64,000 bases of DNA from Sipunculus nudus (GCA_026874595.1 CM049315.1:66159416-66223415), one strand, 5' to 3'; shown: positions 33,400 to 45,654, counted from the stretch's first letter. Made by a program: numbers and translations. Notes: generated from the letters alone by a model not told the origin.

Positions 33400-33810
33400 G
33401 AGAGCGCTCAACGGCCCGGGGGGGGGGGGGGCAGTTTTTCACCACTGGAAACAGATGATGTTTTACATAATTATGGCATTTGCATCCCCTGGTTGATGCA
33501 CACTCGACAGTGATTCCATCCAGGAGTAATGGGAAGGTCGTGCCCAACGGCCTTGGTTCACTCACAAACAAGTGCAACTTTCGGAGGATCCTCGATGATT
33601 TGACCCAGCAATGAGGATGATCACGCATCCAGAACCCGTAGGTGCAGAAGTCATAGGGGCTTGGTTAATGCCAGGATATAAAATGAGAGAAAGCGTGTGA
33701 TACTGCCCTGTCACGTAGTCCGAAACCGGAATGGAAATCTACAGATGTACATATATGTAGTTAAGTTTGCATTTAAAAAAAAAGAAGCGGCTACCTCCAT
33801 TAAAACAAAA
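33400..33810. repeat. G run and dispersed repeat (CCCTGTCACGTA family)
   Basis: A G run (~33418-33431) is followed by sequence that shares GACCCAGCAATG with 18430 and, at 33700-33800, CTGCCCTGTCACGTAGTCCG and GGAATGGAAATCTACAGATG with 20230-20345. The same parts therefore occur here and around the LINE at 18420-20205, in the same order. Confidence 0.5.
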
Positions 33811-34485
33811 TTATAAAAAAAATCCATCCTTGATGTTGGCCTTAATGCCCGGATCTACATGGTCCGTTTTGTCCAACAAGTGTACAATAGAGATATTTGT
33901 ATTCCCGTAATGTGCAAACTTTCCTTTAGGAGTAATGCGTACTGATATGCCATTTTACTTATGCAGATGTGCCTTCTTTCTGCTGATCAAATATGGCTGA
34001 TTAGTTTTTTGTGTGCATTATTTGTCTCTGTTTAGCTTTAAGAAGTGCCTTGTCTATAAATTGTAACAATTAGACCTGTTTCAGCTTATATTCAGATAAA
34101 CTATATAGAAATATAAAATATCCAGACAACGATTTTACCGATCTCCCTGTTCTACAAGGTACTTGGAATAGTTTAATATGACATCAATATTTCTGTATCA
34201 CCATTAAGGTTTTTGGAATCTTGAAATCTTCCAGATAACAACACAAATTGATTATAATTTTTTTTTTAATATGGTAGGCACCTTGACCATGTATTACTTC
34301 TATGAGAGAATCAGCAATATAAAAAAGAGATCACGAGCGTCAATTTCATAAGGTCTATTTCCTTTTGATCACCATATCACATAACATATGACAATGAAGT
34401 GCCCAAGATATTTTTGTGCTTTAAAATATTAGTACATACATTTGACTTTGATCTTGCATACCCTCTTTGAGCTTCCGACAATTCC
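33811..34485. other. Non-coding DNA
   Basis: Nothing recognised. Confidence 0.3.
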
Positions 34486-34990
34486 TGGTTAGTTGCAATT
34501 AACAGAATACATTCAAAAAGTATAAATCGATCCAATTATCTAATATCATTAAGTTTTATGCGACAGTTACACTATTGTATCATTATCTTTATGTTAAGAT
34601 TGACATGGTCGCCCTTTTGGATTCCCTGGGTTGGCAGAGCTTATAAAAGCTCCTTTTTAGTTGCAATCAACAGAACACATTTAAAAACGTATGTATCTAT
34701 CCAATATTAAGTTTTAATCGACAATTACAGTATTATAGCATTTTCTCTATGTTAAGACTGCAGTGGTGGCCATCTTGGATTCCTTGGGGTCACAGGGTTT
34801 ATAAAAAATAATAACCTGCATTCATTCATCAGCTTAAGTGCAAATAAAATGAAAGCAATCACTATCTTATTCAATTTCTAAGAAAACGTCGTTCTGTTAC
34901 ACGTGCAGGTACATTTTATCCCCAACACTCAGTAATACCAATTGGTGAAGGCCGGCATCTTGGATTTTCGGTGTTAAAGGGATCTGAAAA
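34486..34990 (+). repeat. Three tandem diverged units with CATCTTGGATT core
   Basis: Units begin near 34490, 34660 and 34820. The first two share AGTTGCAAT(T/C)AACAGAA(T/C)ACATT, TATC.ATCCAAT, GACA(G)TTACA and end in the core (CTTTTGGATTCCCTGGG, CCATCTTGGATTCCTTGGG, GGCATCTTGGATTTTCGG). An inverted copy lies at 30775-30905. Confidence 0.75.
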
Positions 34991-35595
34991 TTTGTTACCT
35001 AACATTTTTCATAAGTTCATATCCTGTTTATGCTACATCAGTCATTTTCGCAATTGGGGCATCAAATTCCTACGGAAATACATCCCCGTCTACACTAGTA
35101 ACCTCTGCGAGCCATGCTTTTGTTCATGCGGTCATAAATTCAACAAACATGCCGAGGGGTTTACCAATGTGCTCGGTTAAACAGGAACTTTGCTCGCTCA
35201 TATTTGGTATTATAAGAAAGTACACAAAAATGCTAACGAATCGTCTGGTTTATGTTGATTGACAGTGTACCTGTAGCCCATGAAGCGTTGTCAGAAATGA
35301 CGAAAATATTTGCATCTTCATAAGGCCTAATAATGCGATCCTCAGACGTAGATGTCATGACACTCTGGCGCTAGTAATCTGGTCGTAATGCCAGAGGGTC
35401 GATATGACGCTACCGTGATCCTTGCAATTGCCCACTTTTAAAGAGGAATGCTTTTATAATTTTCATATTATTTATCAAAAACTGTTTCCCTTTAGTGAGG
35501 ACGTATGACCTGATTAATTTATCCTAAACGTGTGATATGACATCCTAGACTGTTTTATAAAATAAACCTGCATTGAAGATACTATAAAAAACCCT
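34991..35595. other. Non-coding DNA
   Basis: No coding or repeat feature recognised. Confidence 0.3.
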
Positions 35596-35599
35596 ACAC

Positions 35600-35850
35600 A
35601 TGGTATCCACCAAAAATCTTTCACGGTTCCCTACTCAGTCCATCTTAAAGAACCTTTGAGGGTTCCTCTTAGAACCTCTGGGGAGGTTCTAAACGGAACC
35701 TTACAGGTTCCATAAAAGAACCCTCGGGAGGTTCCAAAAAGAACCTCATTTTAAGATTCCAAGTGGAACTTTAAAAGGTTCCCACTCAGTCCACTCTGAA
35801 GCACCCTTTTGGGTTCTAGCTGGAACCTTTTTTCCTTAGAGTGCAGTCTT
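35600..35850. mobile_element. GAACC/GGTTC multi-palindrome MITE
   Basis: GAACC and GGTTC words alternate about a dozen times (for example AAAGAACCTTTGAGGGTTCC and AACCTCTGGGGAGGTTCT), giving many small hairpins. CTCAGTCCA(T/C)CT recurs at 35635 and 35787. The right end, read in reverse, is CACTCTAAGGAAAAAAGGTTCC-like (22 bases in two parts: CACTCTAAGG then AAAAAAGGTTCC), familiar from short Tc1/mariner-type or related MITEs in animals. Confidence 0.65.
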
Positions 35851-37035
35851 TTAGTAGGGAACGTTAAGTTGACTTGATTGACCATATGAGCGAATGCCTG
35901 TTCGATGACTTTTTTTTTACAAAAATATTCCCACACATAAAAATAATGACTTATGACCATGATCATAATAATAATTTAGTATTTATTAATATTTTCTCCA
36001 TACATCAATATCAAGTTTCAATTGAACAGTATCATTGACCAAGAGCGACAGACTGGAGATGTGGCACGCCACGCCATCTATCCCTGTCGGTGCGGAACCA
36101 TAGTCTAAAATTCAATATTGCCAAGAAATTTGCACATGGTAAGGCCATTTATTTAAATATTTTGTTATTGTTCCTGTGTGAAATAAACTGAATACTAAAT
36201 AAACAGTTTGCGATATTTTGGCAAATATGAGTTCACGTTATTCTACGATCTGACCAAGATCTATTACGTTTCTGCCAAGATCTACTGCGCTGTGCCAAGA
36301 TATACACAATCGGTTACGGCCAAAATTTCAGCATATCCAAACAATGACCACGACGTTCGCCACCGTTCGCCAACGAACATGAACTCTGACAGCGGAACTA
36401 GACGTTTGCCCATACATCGTTAAACGTCGGTCAAAAGGTTGTAGTGTGAATGTACCTTAACACATCACAGATACTGCAAAGCTTTTTCAGGCCATGCCAA
36501 ATAATGTAAAGAGTGTGTTTGCTTATCCAGTCAACCAGGACTACAACCACGGTCAGTGGTGGTCACAGGCCAGTGGTCGTGATCCAGGGATTCATTTAAT
36601 GGTCGCGGACAAAAGAAAGTGGTCGTTGGTCGTCATTGCGGGGTGGTCGTGTTAGCGGGAGGTGGTTTATGATTATTTACACAAAATTTATCCGGGGCCA
36701 ATAAGTGGTCGTTTAAGGGGATATAACAATATCAGTTGGCACCAAAGGTATCGAAGCAACCGCCAACGTTTTGTTTACTTTCCAAAGACATTCGCCATGT
36801 ATGATTAAAACCTTTAATTATATATAGGACCAGGCCTTATTTGCTTTGTATGAATTAGACCATTTGATATATGGCATCTTAAACGCATCCTGCTTTGTCA
36901 CAATAATATGAAGCTATATGCGTTCGTGAAAAGTTGATAGTCGAAATTATGTATAGCATGAATATATAGTGAGCAAGGGATTTATAAAGAAAATGAGAGC
37001 TTATATATATGCAAGTTAGCATAAAACCCAAAAGA
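35851..37035. other. Non-coding DNA with GGTCGT-rich patch
   Basis: Between about 36550 and 36715 the words GTGGTCGT and GTGGTCAC recur irregularly. GTGTGAATGTACCTTAA (36447-36463) looks like a MITE end but I could not find its partner. No gene recognised. Confidence 0.4.
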
Positions 37036-38389
37036 GATTTTTATGCCCCCGCCACAAAGTGGCCGGGGCATATAGTTTTACCCATGTCCGTCATTCCGTC
37101 ATTCCGTCATTCCGAAATCAAACAGTTGTACGGACTTTTTTTCGCAATGCCTGCAGATATTGGCCTGATTTTTGGTGTGTGGGCAGATAATGACCAGTTA
37201 CAGATCGAGTTCGCGTTTCGTCCCGGTTGACCTACTTTTGACGGTTTTACGGCTCCTAAACTTAGAAAATTTCAAGAAAAATAGAAATTTTCATGACAAA
37301 TACACATGTACGGACTTTTTTTCGCAATGCCTGCAGATATTGGCCTGATTTTTGGTGTGTGGGCAGATAATGACCAATTACAGATCGAGTTCGCGTTTCG
37401 TCCCGGTTGACCTACTTTTGACCGTTTTACGGCTCCTAAACTTAGAAAAATTCATTAAAAATAGAAATTTTCATGACAAATACACATGTACAGCCGTTTT
37501 TAGCCCTCAGCTCATAGGCTGATGGGCTATTGTCGTCACCCAAGCTGTCCGTCTGTCCGTCCGTCCATCTGTCTGTCCGTTGTCTGTCCGTCCGTCCGTT
37601 CCGCATCTGTTAACTTTTACCTTGTGAGCGGGATATCTCTAAAAGGATTCACCGTTGGAATTTTATTTCATCAGTGAAGATGTATATCGATAAAATCTCG
37701 GTCAAGTTCGAAGATGGGTGACCTTGACCCATTTTTCTACATTTTAGAGCTGATTATAGAAAAACACTCAGAAGTTTATATCTCAGGAACCATTGTGTGG
37801 ATTTTCACAAAACTTACTATGATCATTGGGACTGATGGTCTGTATGTGCTGCACAATTTTGGTGGCGCACCTGCAATTTCTGATTTTTTTAATGAAATTT
37901 TATCGGATTTTTTTCAATTTTGGCCTTTTGTGCAGGATATCGCCAAAGGTATTCAACACAGGAACTTCATTTCTTCAGTGCTATTGCATTATATTTACAA
38001 AATCTTGGTCAAGTTCAAAGATAGGTGATCTTGACCTTCTTTTCAAGGTTACAGAGCTTATTATAGAAAAAAACTTAGGAGCTTATTTCTCAGGAAGCAT
38101 TTGGTGGATTGTTATGAAACATGGTATATACCTCTCCAATTTAAATTTATAAATGATTATCAACTTTTTCTAATATTCTAGTTTTGCAATGCAATGCTTA
38201 CAGATACTGGCCTGATGTTTTGTATGTGGGCGCATAATGACCACTTACAGATCGAGTTTGCATTTTGCCTTTGTTAACCTACTTTAGACCATATACAACA
38301 CCTCCTGAACTCAAAATATTTTACAAAATTTAACAAATGTTTCTTATTTGCCCCAGGCGGGGGCATTCGTGTCGTTCCGACACATCTAG
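37036..38389 (+). mobile_element. HINE (Helentron-associated element) with 180-bp internal repeats
   Basis: Near the 5' end a hairpin ATGCCCCCGCCAC-AAA-GTGGCCGGGGCAT (37043-37071) is present. Near the 3' end GGCGGGGGCAT (38356-38366) repeats its first 11 bases in inverted orientation, followed by a second hairpin GTGTCG-TTC-CGACAC (38369-38383) and terminal ATCTAG with CTAG at 38386-38389. Sub-terminal inverted repeats plus a 3' hairpin and a CTRR end are the hallmarks of Helentron-type non-autonomous elements. Inside are two near-identical 180-bp units (37131-37310, 37311-37490) and a third diverged unit (~38180-38350), and between units 2 and 3 another repeat. It encodes no Rep/helicase. 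Confidence 0.75.
37495..38170 (+). mobile_element. Second repeat nested in the HINE tandem array
   Basis: This starts near AGCCCTCAGCTCATAGGCTG, runs through a (CCGT)n-like block (37545-37600) and contains two diverged units with TTATAGAAAAA.ACT..GAAG.TTAT.TCTCAGGAA. It also carries GTGACCTTGACC at 37720. It splits the second and third 180-bp monomers. The open frames 37714-38028 and 37826-38152 are overlapping frames of this repeat with no protein motif. Confidence 0.5.
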
Positions 38390-40355
38390 TTTCATTTTCA
38401 ATCATTTCATTGGGACCTATAGGAAATGGTCCTTTTAGGTCCCTCGGTCAATCCCGATTAAATACTCCATATAAAGCTCCTCAAATGACGGACGGGACTT
38501 TCGCATTTCTTGAGCCACAAAGAACTCACCTGGACGACCCGGACCCGAACTATAATACAAAATTTACATAAAATACTCACTAAATGAGACTTCTGCATTT
38601 TCAAACATATTATTCTGCTCTACAGGAAATTCCTAAAAGTCTGGGACCCCCCCCCCCCCCCCCCATAACCACCGGTATACCGGCTGACCCCCCCCCCCCC
38701 CTGTACAATGGCTGTCCACTTTCCCTTATGATAGTCAGTAAGAGTTTACAAGGTGTGGTGGGTTATGAAAAGTGGCTGTTAATTTGAGCATCAACGCAAG
38801 CAGACCTATGTCACTGTTTGATATAGTCAAGTATCCTCTAGTATTTTTTCATCAGCAAATTTGACTACAAGGGCATTGTTATACCTCACTTACTGTGATG
38901 AAATTCCTTGAACTGTAAGTATGAAACTCAAGGAACAGTCCTTTAAATTTAGGAGGTATTTTGAATCACCATGATATGTTTTAAAGGATATTATCCTACT
39001 GTTTAATGCGTTCATTTCCTTATAACAGAATTATTTATCGGTTTTATGGGGCGGGTTTGTCCTGGAAAACCTGGGATAGATCGTTGAACCATGACAGCTG
39101 TGTAAGCCTAAAGTTTGATGAGGATGGTCCTGGCGGAGGTATGCGGTTTCTGACTATATTTCTTGTTGATATCTGAGTCGCATAGAAAACAATGCAAGGA
39201 CTGTGGGAATCTTTTCGTGGCAAATATTCGTGGGTTTGAAATGTCTTTCCTTTTCGTTTGCTTGTTCATGACATTTATTGTGTCTGCCAACTTTTCTGAT
39301 AATTAACATTGCTGCCACGCCAGGTTATTTATATAATGTCACCTTAATTCTTGTCAAAAAAAGATTGCCGAGTCGTTCTCACTATAAAGATTTCAGTGTC
39401 AAATAAAATCATGAAACGCAACGGCTACCAGGAACCCAAAAAAATGTATCAATTATTTTTATATCGCTACCAGTTTGCGCGGTATCATATTTTTTTCGTG
39501 CTTGGTTTGTATGTAAGCAAATTTTCGCAAAAAGTTCTGAACATATTCTTGTTACATTTTGTGGATGGTTAGGATGATAATTTTGCTCTTTATGAAATCA
39601 GTTTTAAATCAAATGATTATATAAGATTGTGACGCATGATGATTCCTTAGTCCCAGTGACGGCCAGAGATTTTAACGGTATTAGGAGTAGTTCTCACAGA
39701 GCTCATACTCTAGATCTGACCCTTGATGGTCCAGCGTGACACTAGTGAGGTATGCACGCTACCAATACACATGAAGTTTATTAGTCAGACATCGTGGTAT
39801 CGCCAGCTCGTCAAATGTATGACAAATCCATTCATGACACTACACCGATCAGTACGCCATCTGCTGGTAAGAACGAGTATTGCCTATAATAATAACTCGG
39901 CAATTGTAAGCATATACGGTTTCCTGAACAACACCCAAACGGTATTATAAATAAATCCTGACTCTCGTGTATTTTCCATATAAGTGACAGGGAGGAATTC
40001 CGGTGTATATTTTTTCGCAGCATTTCACAGGAAAATAAGGAGAGAAAAAACAATATTTATTTAATACATGTATTCCCTTTCGCGGAAATGGTCTCCATTT
40101 TTAATGCTTGCTTAACAAGGTATTAAGTACATCTACAGAATTCCGTTCCGGTTTCCGACTACAACTTCGGGATTACACAAGATTATCCGGGCGTCAACCA
40201 GGCTCGGCCTTCCGAACCTGCGTAATCGCCCCATTTCCGGGTCATATCACCCGAAAGAAGCACTCGTTTATGGGCGAAATATACGACTGTTAGACACAGT
40301 TTTACTATAAAGCCTGCAGAAAGCTCACCCTGGGTGTTGGGCGACAGTGAAAAAA
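38390..40355. other. Non-coding DNA with two C runs
   Basis: C runs at about 38647-38664 and 38688-38701 flank a CCACCGGTATACCGG palindrome (38669-38683). Between 40135 and 40260 the ETS-type word TTCCGG recurs (CCGTTCCGG, CATTTCCGGG) in a locally CpG-rich stretch that could be regulatory. No gene recognised. Confidence 0.35.
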
Positions 40356-40359
40356 ATCT

Positions 40360-40441
40360 CATCTCTCCTCAACATAGATTCGAACTCACGATCTTCCGGC
40401 TTTGAGCCCTGTGCTAGAACCCTAAACCACATAAGCCGGTA
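40360..40441 (-). mobile_element. tRNA-derived SINE head
   Basis: On the minus strand TATGTGGTTTAGGG (A-box-like) is followed after about 35 bases by GAGTTCGAATC (near-perfect B box). Both are RNA polymerase III internal promoter elements. The anticodon-arm pairing GGGCT/AGCC is suggested, but no acceptor stem closes at the expected place, so it is read as a SINE or tRNA pseudogene and not as a working tRNA. Confidence 0.6.
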
Positions 40442-40899
40442 TGTATTGTTTTGTAGGAAGTTTAACACCTTTGTATTTTAATTATATCTTGAGGTGTAGG
40501 GAGCAAACATGTTCACGTTATTTAGCAACGCAGAAAATATATAATAAATGATGATACAAATAAATAAACACAGACACACACACAGACGCACAGAAATTTG
40601 GTTTCAGGAAATCAATGACATTCAATTCTCTTGTCGAGAAAATATCAATGGTCAACAAAACATCAAAGGCATTTTAGTCATTTAGTGTTATTTTGGAGTG
40701 TAGGTTATGCACAGGTGTAAACTCCTGATGATTTGTGGGATTATATGGATACAAAAGATTTTGAGAAATCAACAAATCCACATCAACCTTAAGTCGTGTG
40801 CTTGCAGTATTATAACTGTTACATATCTCATAACACTCCAAGCTTACACAAACGGATTGAATACATTTTCGATGAAGAGCGTCTCTAATCAAGAGTGCC

Positions 40900-40914
40900 A
40901 CCTGGTGGAGATCA
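40900..40914 (-). promoter_or_regulatory. CTCF-consensus site
   Basis: The minus strand reads CCACCAGGTGGCACT, which satisfies every position of the bilaterian core CCASYAGRKGGCRSY. CTCF binds such sites to organise chromatin loops. A single motif match proves nothing about occupancy. It overlaps a 100-residue minus-strand frame (40674-40976) that I could not assign. Confidence 0.4.
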
Positions 40915-41594
40915 ACAAAATCACTCTTGGATAAGTGAGATTTTTCACCTTCCAATACAGACCATGCGACAGTCACAATAAAAATGTCATACTTTTGTAA
41001 ATAATCTTAAACAAGTAAAACAATGGAGCATTTAACTGTGGTTCATGTCCTAATAGGTGGTTTTATGCAAAGAGTGTCCGTTTCAGCTGTCATTCCAGGT
41101 GTGGCCGAGGGTTGCGCAAACTTTTCAAACGATGTGTCAGTCCCAGTATTAGCGCCCACGTGTGCTCCAAGTTACCATAGAAATCGAGCGAGTGACGTGT
41201 TCATTTCAGGGGATCGAACATTTGTGGTCTGACGTTACCATGAATTCACCCGAGAGCGTCTATTTCAGCAGACAACAAAATATTAAAACGTATGGTTTGG
41301 TTGTTACCAATGAGTCGCAGAATCGCAGCTAGTGCTTGTTATAAGAAAATAAGCGATCAGACATATATAGTGCTTTTTTATATCCACAATCAGTTTTTAT
41401 ATTTTTTCGGTCACTTATCCTTCACCTCGTATTCTGGACATCAAATGGCGTTGAATGACTTTCTCCCCGATCGTCATTGAAATGAATGCGAGCGCTTTTA
41501 ACAAAAGTTTCGACATACTTCACTAGATTACAACTTGGACTATGTCACGTGTTTTATTTTGTGTCGGTTTCATCATCATTAATGTTTCCTGGTT

Positions 41595-41650
41595 TTTTTT
41601 TTTTTTTTTGGTTTTTTTTTTTTTTTTTTTTTTCTATTTTTTTTTGTATG
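41595..41650. repeat. Poly-T tract next to a GC box
   Basis: Three long T runs (about 41592-41645) are followed by GGGGGCGGGGCGGGGG (~41650-41665, Sp1-like). Read on the minus strand the T tract is an A tail, so a retrocopy or SINE 3' end is possible. Confidence 0.7.
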
Positions 41651-41809
41651 GGGGCGGGGCGGGGGTGCTTATCAGTGATAAAATTACAACATAGATGTTG
41701 CGGTCCACGCAATAGCAGTCTTGTACGGACATATCTGGTTGTCATGACGACGTAACCCGTATTGGTATGTGTATTTCCTAATGTATGATCGCCTCATGGA
41801 CTCCAGGAG

Positions 41810-42040
41810 TGCATTATGGGATGTAGGGTTTACAACAGGGACATCTTAGGCCTGGAAACATTCCATGCAAAAGCGTTAAACACAAAGTGGAACGTAGATA
41901 AGTTGTTCTGCTTGGAACAGGTGGCCTTAATAAGAAACTATCTTGATTGTCACGCCCTCTTTCTGTCACGAGCACTGGCACACATGAGGAACGCCGACAA
42001 GGAAGTGACGTAGGCGTGCTGATCCTTGACGTCATCACCT
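41810..42040 (+). promoter_or_regulatory. Candidate regulatory stretch with CRE sites
   Basis: A perfect CRE (TGACGTCA) lies at about 42028-42035 with a half CRE (GTGACGTAGG) near 42005. TTATGGGATGTAG near 41815 resembles the ZNF143/Staf element in reverse but is two bases shorter. Overlapping open frames exist on both strands (41816-42013 and 41814-42038), neither with a family motif. Confidence 0.2.
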
Positions 42041-43735
42041 AATTCCTGGAATATATCCGACGCATGTTCCAACTGATGTATTTACGTACAACATTCCTGG
42101 GACAGGAGGCGCCAACAGCAATCACGTCAAACCAATACCTAAGAAAGTAAAAGTACAAGTGCCATTATAATTATGACATTAGCTTAAACTGCACTTAAAA
42201 TCAAAGTCAATGTGTCCTTAACAGATAAAAAAATCCTCTCTGTGTGGGCAAAACAATAAAGAAATAATTGGTGTTATAAAGGAGTCAAAAGAAATAGTCT
42301 AGCGATCGAGTTGTTGAGAGCCGACAAGGAAAGTGAGGAGATCAAAGCGGTCGTAATTTTATAATGTTAGTTTTTTTACTATTATGTTTTAAATTTTTAA
42401 ACAGTTTATTAATCGAATAAAGTACAGTGCACTTACAAGAACAACGAATATCAGTACAAACTTACAACATAAATAACAATATAAGATACATAGACAGACA
42501 ACAAACAAGGGACCCACGGGTCACGGCGCTCAGCTGTTATATATGATCACAAAATATGATTTGGAAATGAGGCACATGCTAGTTTTGTGTTGTAATATAA
42601 GCTGTATTACGATTTGTTGGTGCATAGCTTATGTAAGATTATGATAGTATTTTTGAGACAAGAAAGAGAATTGATGTCATTTATATTATTTACAAATGGA
42701 GTGCCAAACAGGTTTGGACTTGGCCATATAACTTTATCTACATTGCAGTAGTATTTGAAAGCTGTCCATTATCAGTCATGTTAATTATGCTTTTTACAAA
42801 GGAGGTAACTGTTATTTAATAATTACAGGTTATCCCTACCCAAGAGTAGCACTAGCACATATAATTTAACAATTTAACTATTTACTAAAATTTAATAACA
42901 AATATTGTGTCAAATATAATTTTAATTAAAAATAATAACAGAGTTATTTTTTATAATATAACTGAAATAAATGATTATTAAAATAACATTATAGAATATA
43001 TTCATGACTGTATTCATGAATACATTTAAAAGTATTTGCATTCGTATTGAAATATTTTCTTTTTTACCTGTATTCCTATTCTTATGCATTAAATTATAGA
43101 GTACATTCATATTCGTATTCAAATATATTTGCAAAGAATTTGCACTATGTCTGGTATTTACTTAGTTTCAGCCAAACAAAGATGTTTAGAATAAAAAAAA
43201 AATAATATATTCACTTTGGATTACTTTCACATCAATCTACACACCAGACACAGTAAGAATGTAGATTAATATTCTCAACTGTATCTTTGTCTATCATTAA
43301 TTTCCTTCATATGATCCCTAATGATTAGTTATTAGTAATATAATTTAATTATTTTTTTAGTATACCATAGGTATGGTGTTATTTGGAATATATTTTCATC
43401 CATCCATTCAAGATTCTTACAACATCAGTTATTGCAAGGTTCTTGCTCATCAACATTCAAATTCCTTTTCTATTAATTACTCTTAAATTTGTTATTAAAA
43501 ACCATAAAAAAATTATTTATTTATTGTTTATTGTTATGTTGTTGGTCAAAACAACTAGTAGATGATCACCTGGATCAACTGTGGCCAGCCACATGCTGCC
43601 TGCCTGCCAAGTATATGCCCCGCCTCAAGCGTGCATAATTTGCCTGAAAGGCCAACAAGGTCAACATACAGGTGACTGAAGAGATGCTGCGTAGAGCCTG
43701 GTCTGGCATGGTCATGGTCTATTAAAAGCTACATT
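42041..43735. other. Very AT-rich non-coding DNA
   Basis: Long A/T-rich stretches without coding or repeat structure that I could recognise. Confidence 0.45.
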
Positions 43736-44660
43736 TTTTGCCAATTTCTTTCAGCTTTTAAAACTAACATGCTGAAATCCTTATGTGTGCATGATGTGAA
43801 AACTATATCAACAGCGCTTACAGGAAACAAACGTGCCAGGTCAAAGTTTGGCAAAATTTAAGGTACTGATTTTATATTTATTTTGATAACTTCTAAAATT
43901 TGAAAAATTCAGAACTAATTTTAGGTATACAATTGAATCTTGATTAAATAATTTTATATCCCTGACAAAAAATCTCTAGCTTCAGCAATTCTCATGTTAA
44001 GGCCCTTAACTTAAAACAATTACGCAATACTGACATCATTTCTGGCATATGCATAGTGAATGTTTAGAAAAATATGTATATTATATATGATCAAAGTCAG
44101 TTCAGTGGTTTTGATATTATGCAGTCTTGAAGTGTAACTATGGGTTTTTAATGGAAAATTGAAGTTTTTCCTTAATATCTCGAAGTAATAAAGTCCTAGT
44201 GACCAAATTCTTGGCATGGTAGGGAATTTGGGGAGATCTAACTGTTTGCCAAATTTTTGGAGCTGTGAGCTGGCCTGGTAAGGTGGGGAGCTGAGCTCTA
44301 GCAAACTGCACAACACTAGCTTGATATAAACAATACTTGACATGGTACTTCAAAACGTGAACAAAATCTACAGTTTTTTATTAACTGGCTTTAAATTCTT
44401 TATGTTAACAGATGAAATGCTGTTTATGAAAACATGCTGTGAAAATCAAATCAACAGCATTTACAAGAAAAAAAAAGTGTCATGGTAAAATTTGGGCAAA
44501 ATTTAAGGTACTGATTTTTTTATTTATACAAATAACTTTAAAATATTTCAAAATTCATATCTAATTTTCATTATACAATTGAATCTTGATTAAAGAAGTT
44601 ATATCCCTGAAAAAAAGTCTCTAGCTTCAACAATTCTCATGTTAAGTGAGTAAATATATT
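43736..44660 (+). repeat. Diverged ~650-bp tandem duplication
   Basis: The blocks TTTAAGGTACTGATTTT, TATACAATTGAATCTTGATTAAA and TCTCTAGCTTCA.CAATTCTCA occur at 43858-43995 and again at 44503-44642. The section between (about 44020-44300) with AAGTGTAACTATGGGTTTT and TTAATATCTCGAAG matches 45985-46210. Confidence 0.7.
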
Positions 44661-44699
44661 TCCTAATTTTTTACAAAGTGCATAATGTTCCGGCCCATA

Positions 44700-45600
44700 A
44701 CTTGAAACTAGGGACCCAGAGGTCTATACGCTCAGCTGTATTTGTCTATAAGGATATTTTGAAGAAATTCTTCAGAATGACGGTCCTGTGACCTTCACCT
44801 TTGATCTCTGGACCCTGAAAATCAAAATGTTTCTTACTTAAGTGGTGGGTCATTAATAGATCAAGTTTGAAGCCAATCTGTCTTGCCAATGCAGAATTAT
44901 CATCCATAAAATAATTTGTGAATGGATGGGCCCTGTGACCTTGACCTTTGACCCTATGACCCAAATCGAAAAGAATCTTCCCCTATCAGCAGGTGAGTAG
45001 TGTCTTGAAGAAGTAAGGTTTTTGATGAAAATTTTGGCATGGAATGTATACACATTCCTTTTAAAGAAATGGTTCCTGTGACCTTGACCTTTGACCTTTG
45101 GACACAAAAATCGACAGGGATCCTACTTTAGTTGTATGCCATATTTAAGTTAAGTTTGAAACCAATATGTCAAACTAAACTGGAGTTAACTTTTGGAAAC
45201 TAACTTGTGAACAGATGGCCCCTATGACCTTGACCTTTGACCCCAAATTCATTTATGCTCTCCCCAAACTGGCAAGTCAGCTAAATGTGCAAGATGGAAA
45301 GTTTGAGATGAACAGCTTGGCTGAAAATGAAGCCATAATCTTTTTAAATTAGTGAGTCTTGTAACCCTGACCTTTGACCTCATGACCCAAAAATCATACA
45401 GGTACTTTCTTTAGTGGCGGACCATTTGTAAGTCGTGTTTGAAATCCATATGTCAATCCAACCTGGAGTTATCATCTGGAAACAAATTTTTGTGGATAAA
45501 CGGATGGACAGACAAACAGACAGACGAACAGACAGACGGACAGGGTGATTACTATAGGGCATCCACTTGTGATCAATAAACACACCAGGTTTTGGGACCC
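44700..45600 (+). repeat. Tandem array of ~143-bp units, each with TGACCTTGACCTTTGACC
   Basis: The motif recurs near 44789, 44936, 45079, 45225 and 45362 (spacings about 147, 143, 146 and 137). On the minus strand it is a run of two to three AGGTCA half-sites, mostly with DR1 spacing. A (GACA)n block (45505-45545) and GGGTGATTACTATAGGGCAT end the array. The same order of modules is at 20380-21165. Confidence 0.85.
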
Positions 45601-45654
45601 ATGATTGTTGTCATTTTATTGTAAAAAAAAATAGAAAAAATATTCGTAAAAAGA

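Noticed and set aside
37714-38152. Overlapping 104- and 108-residue frames as a gene
   Set aside because: They lie in a nested repeat within a HINE, in different frames of the same diverged units, with no domain.
40360-40441. tRNA gene on the minus strand
   Set aside because: Good B box, but the ends do not pair as an acceptor stem.
40674-40976. 100-residue minus-strand frame as missing stanniocalcin exon
   Set aside because: It has cysteines but not the expected spacing, no clear splice sites at its ends and no shared residues.
41554-41755. Phe-rich and Lys-rich frames
   Set aside because: Translations of a poly-T/poly-A tract.
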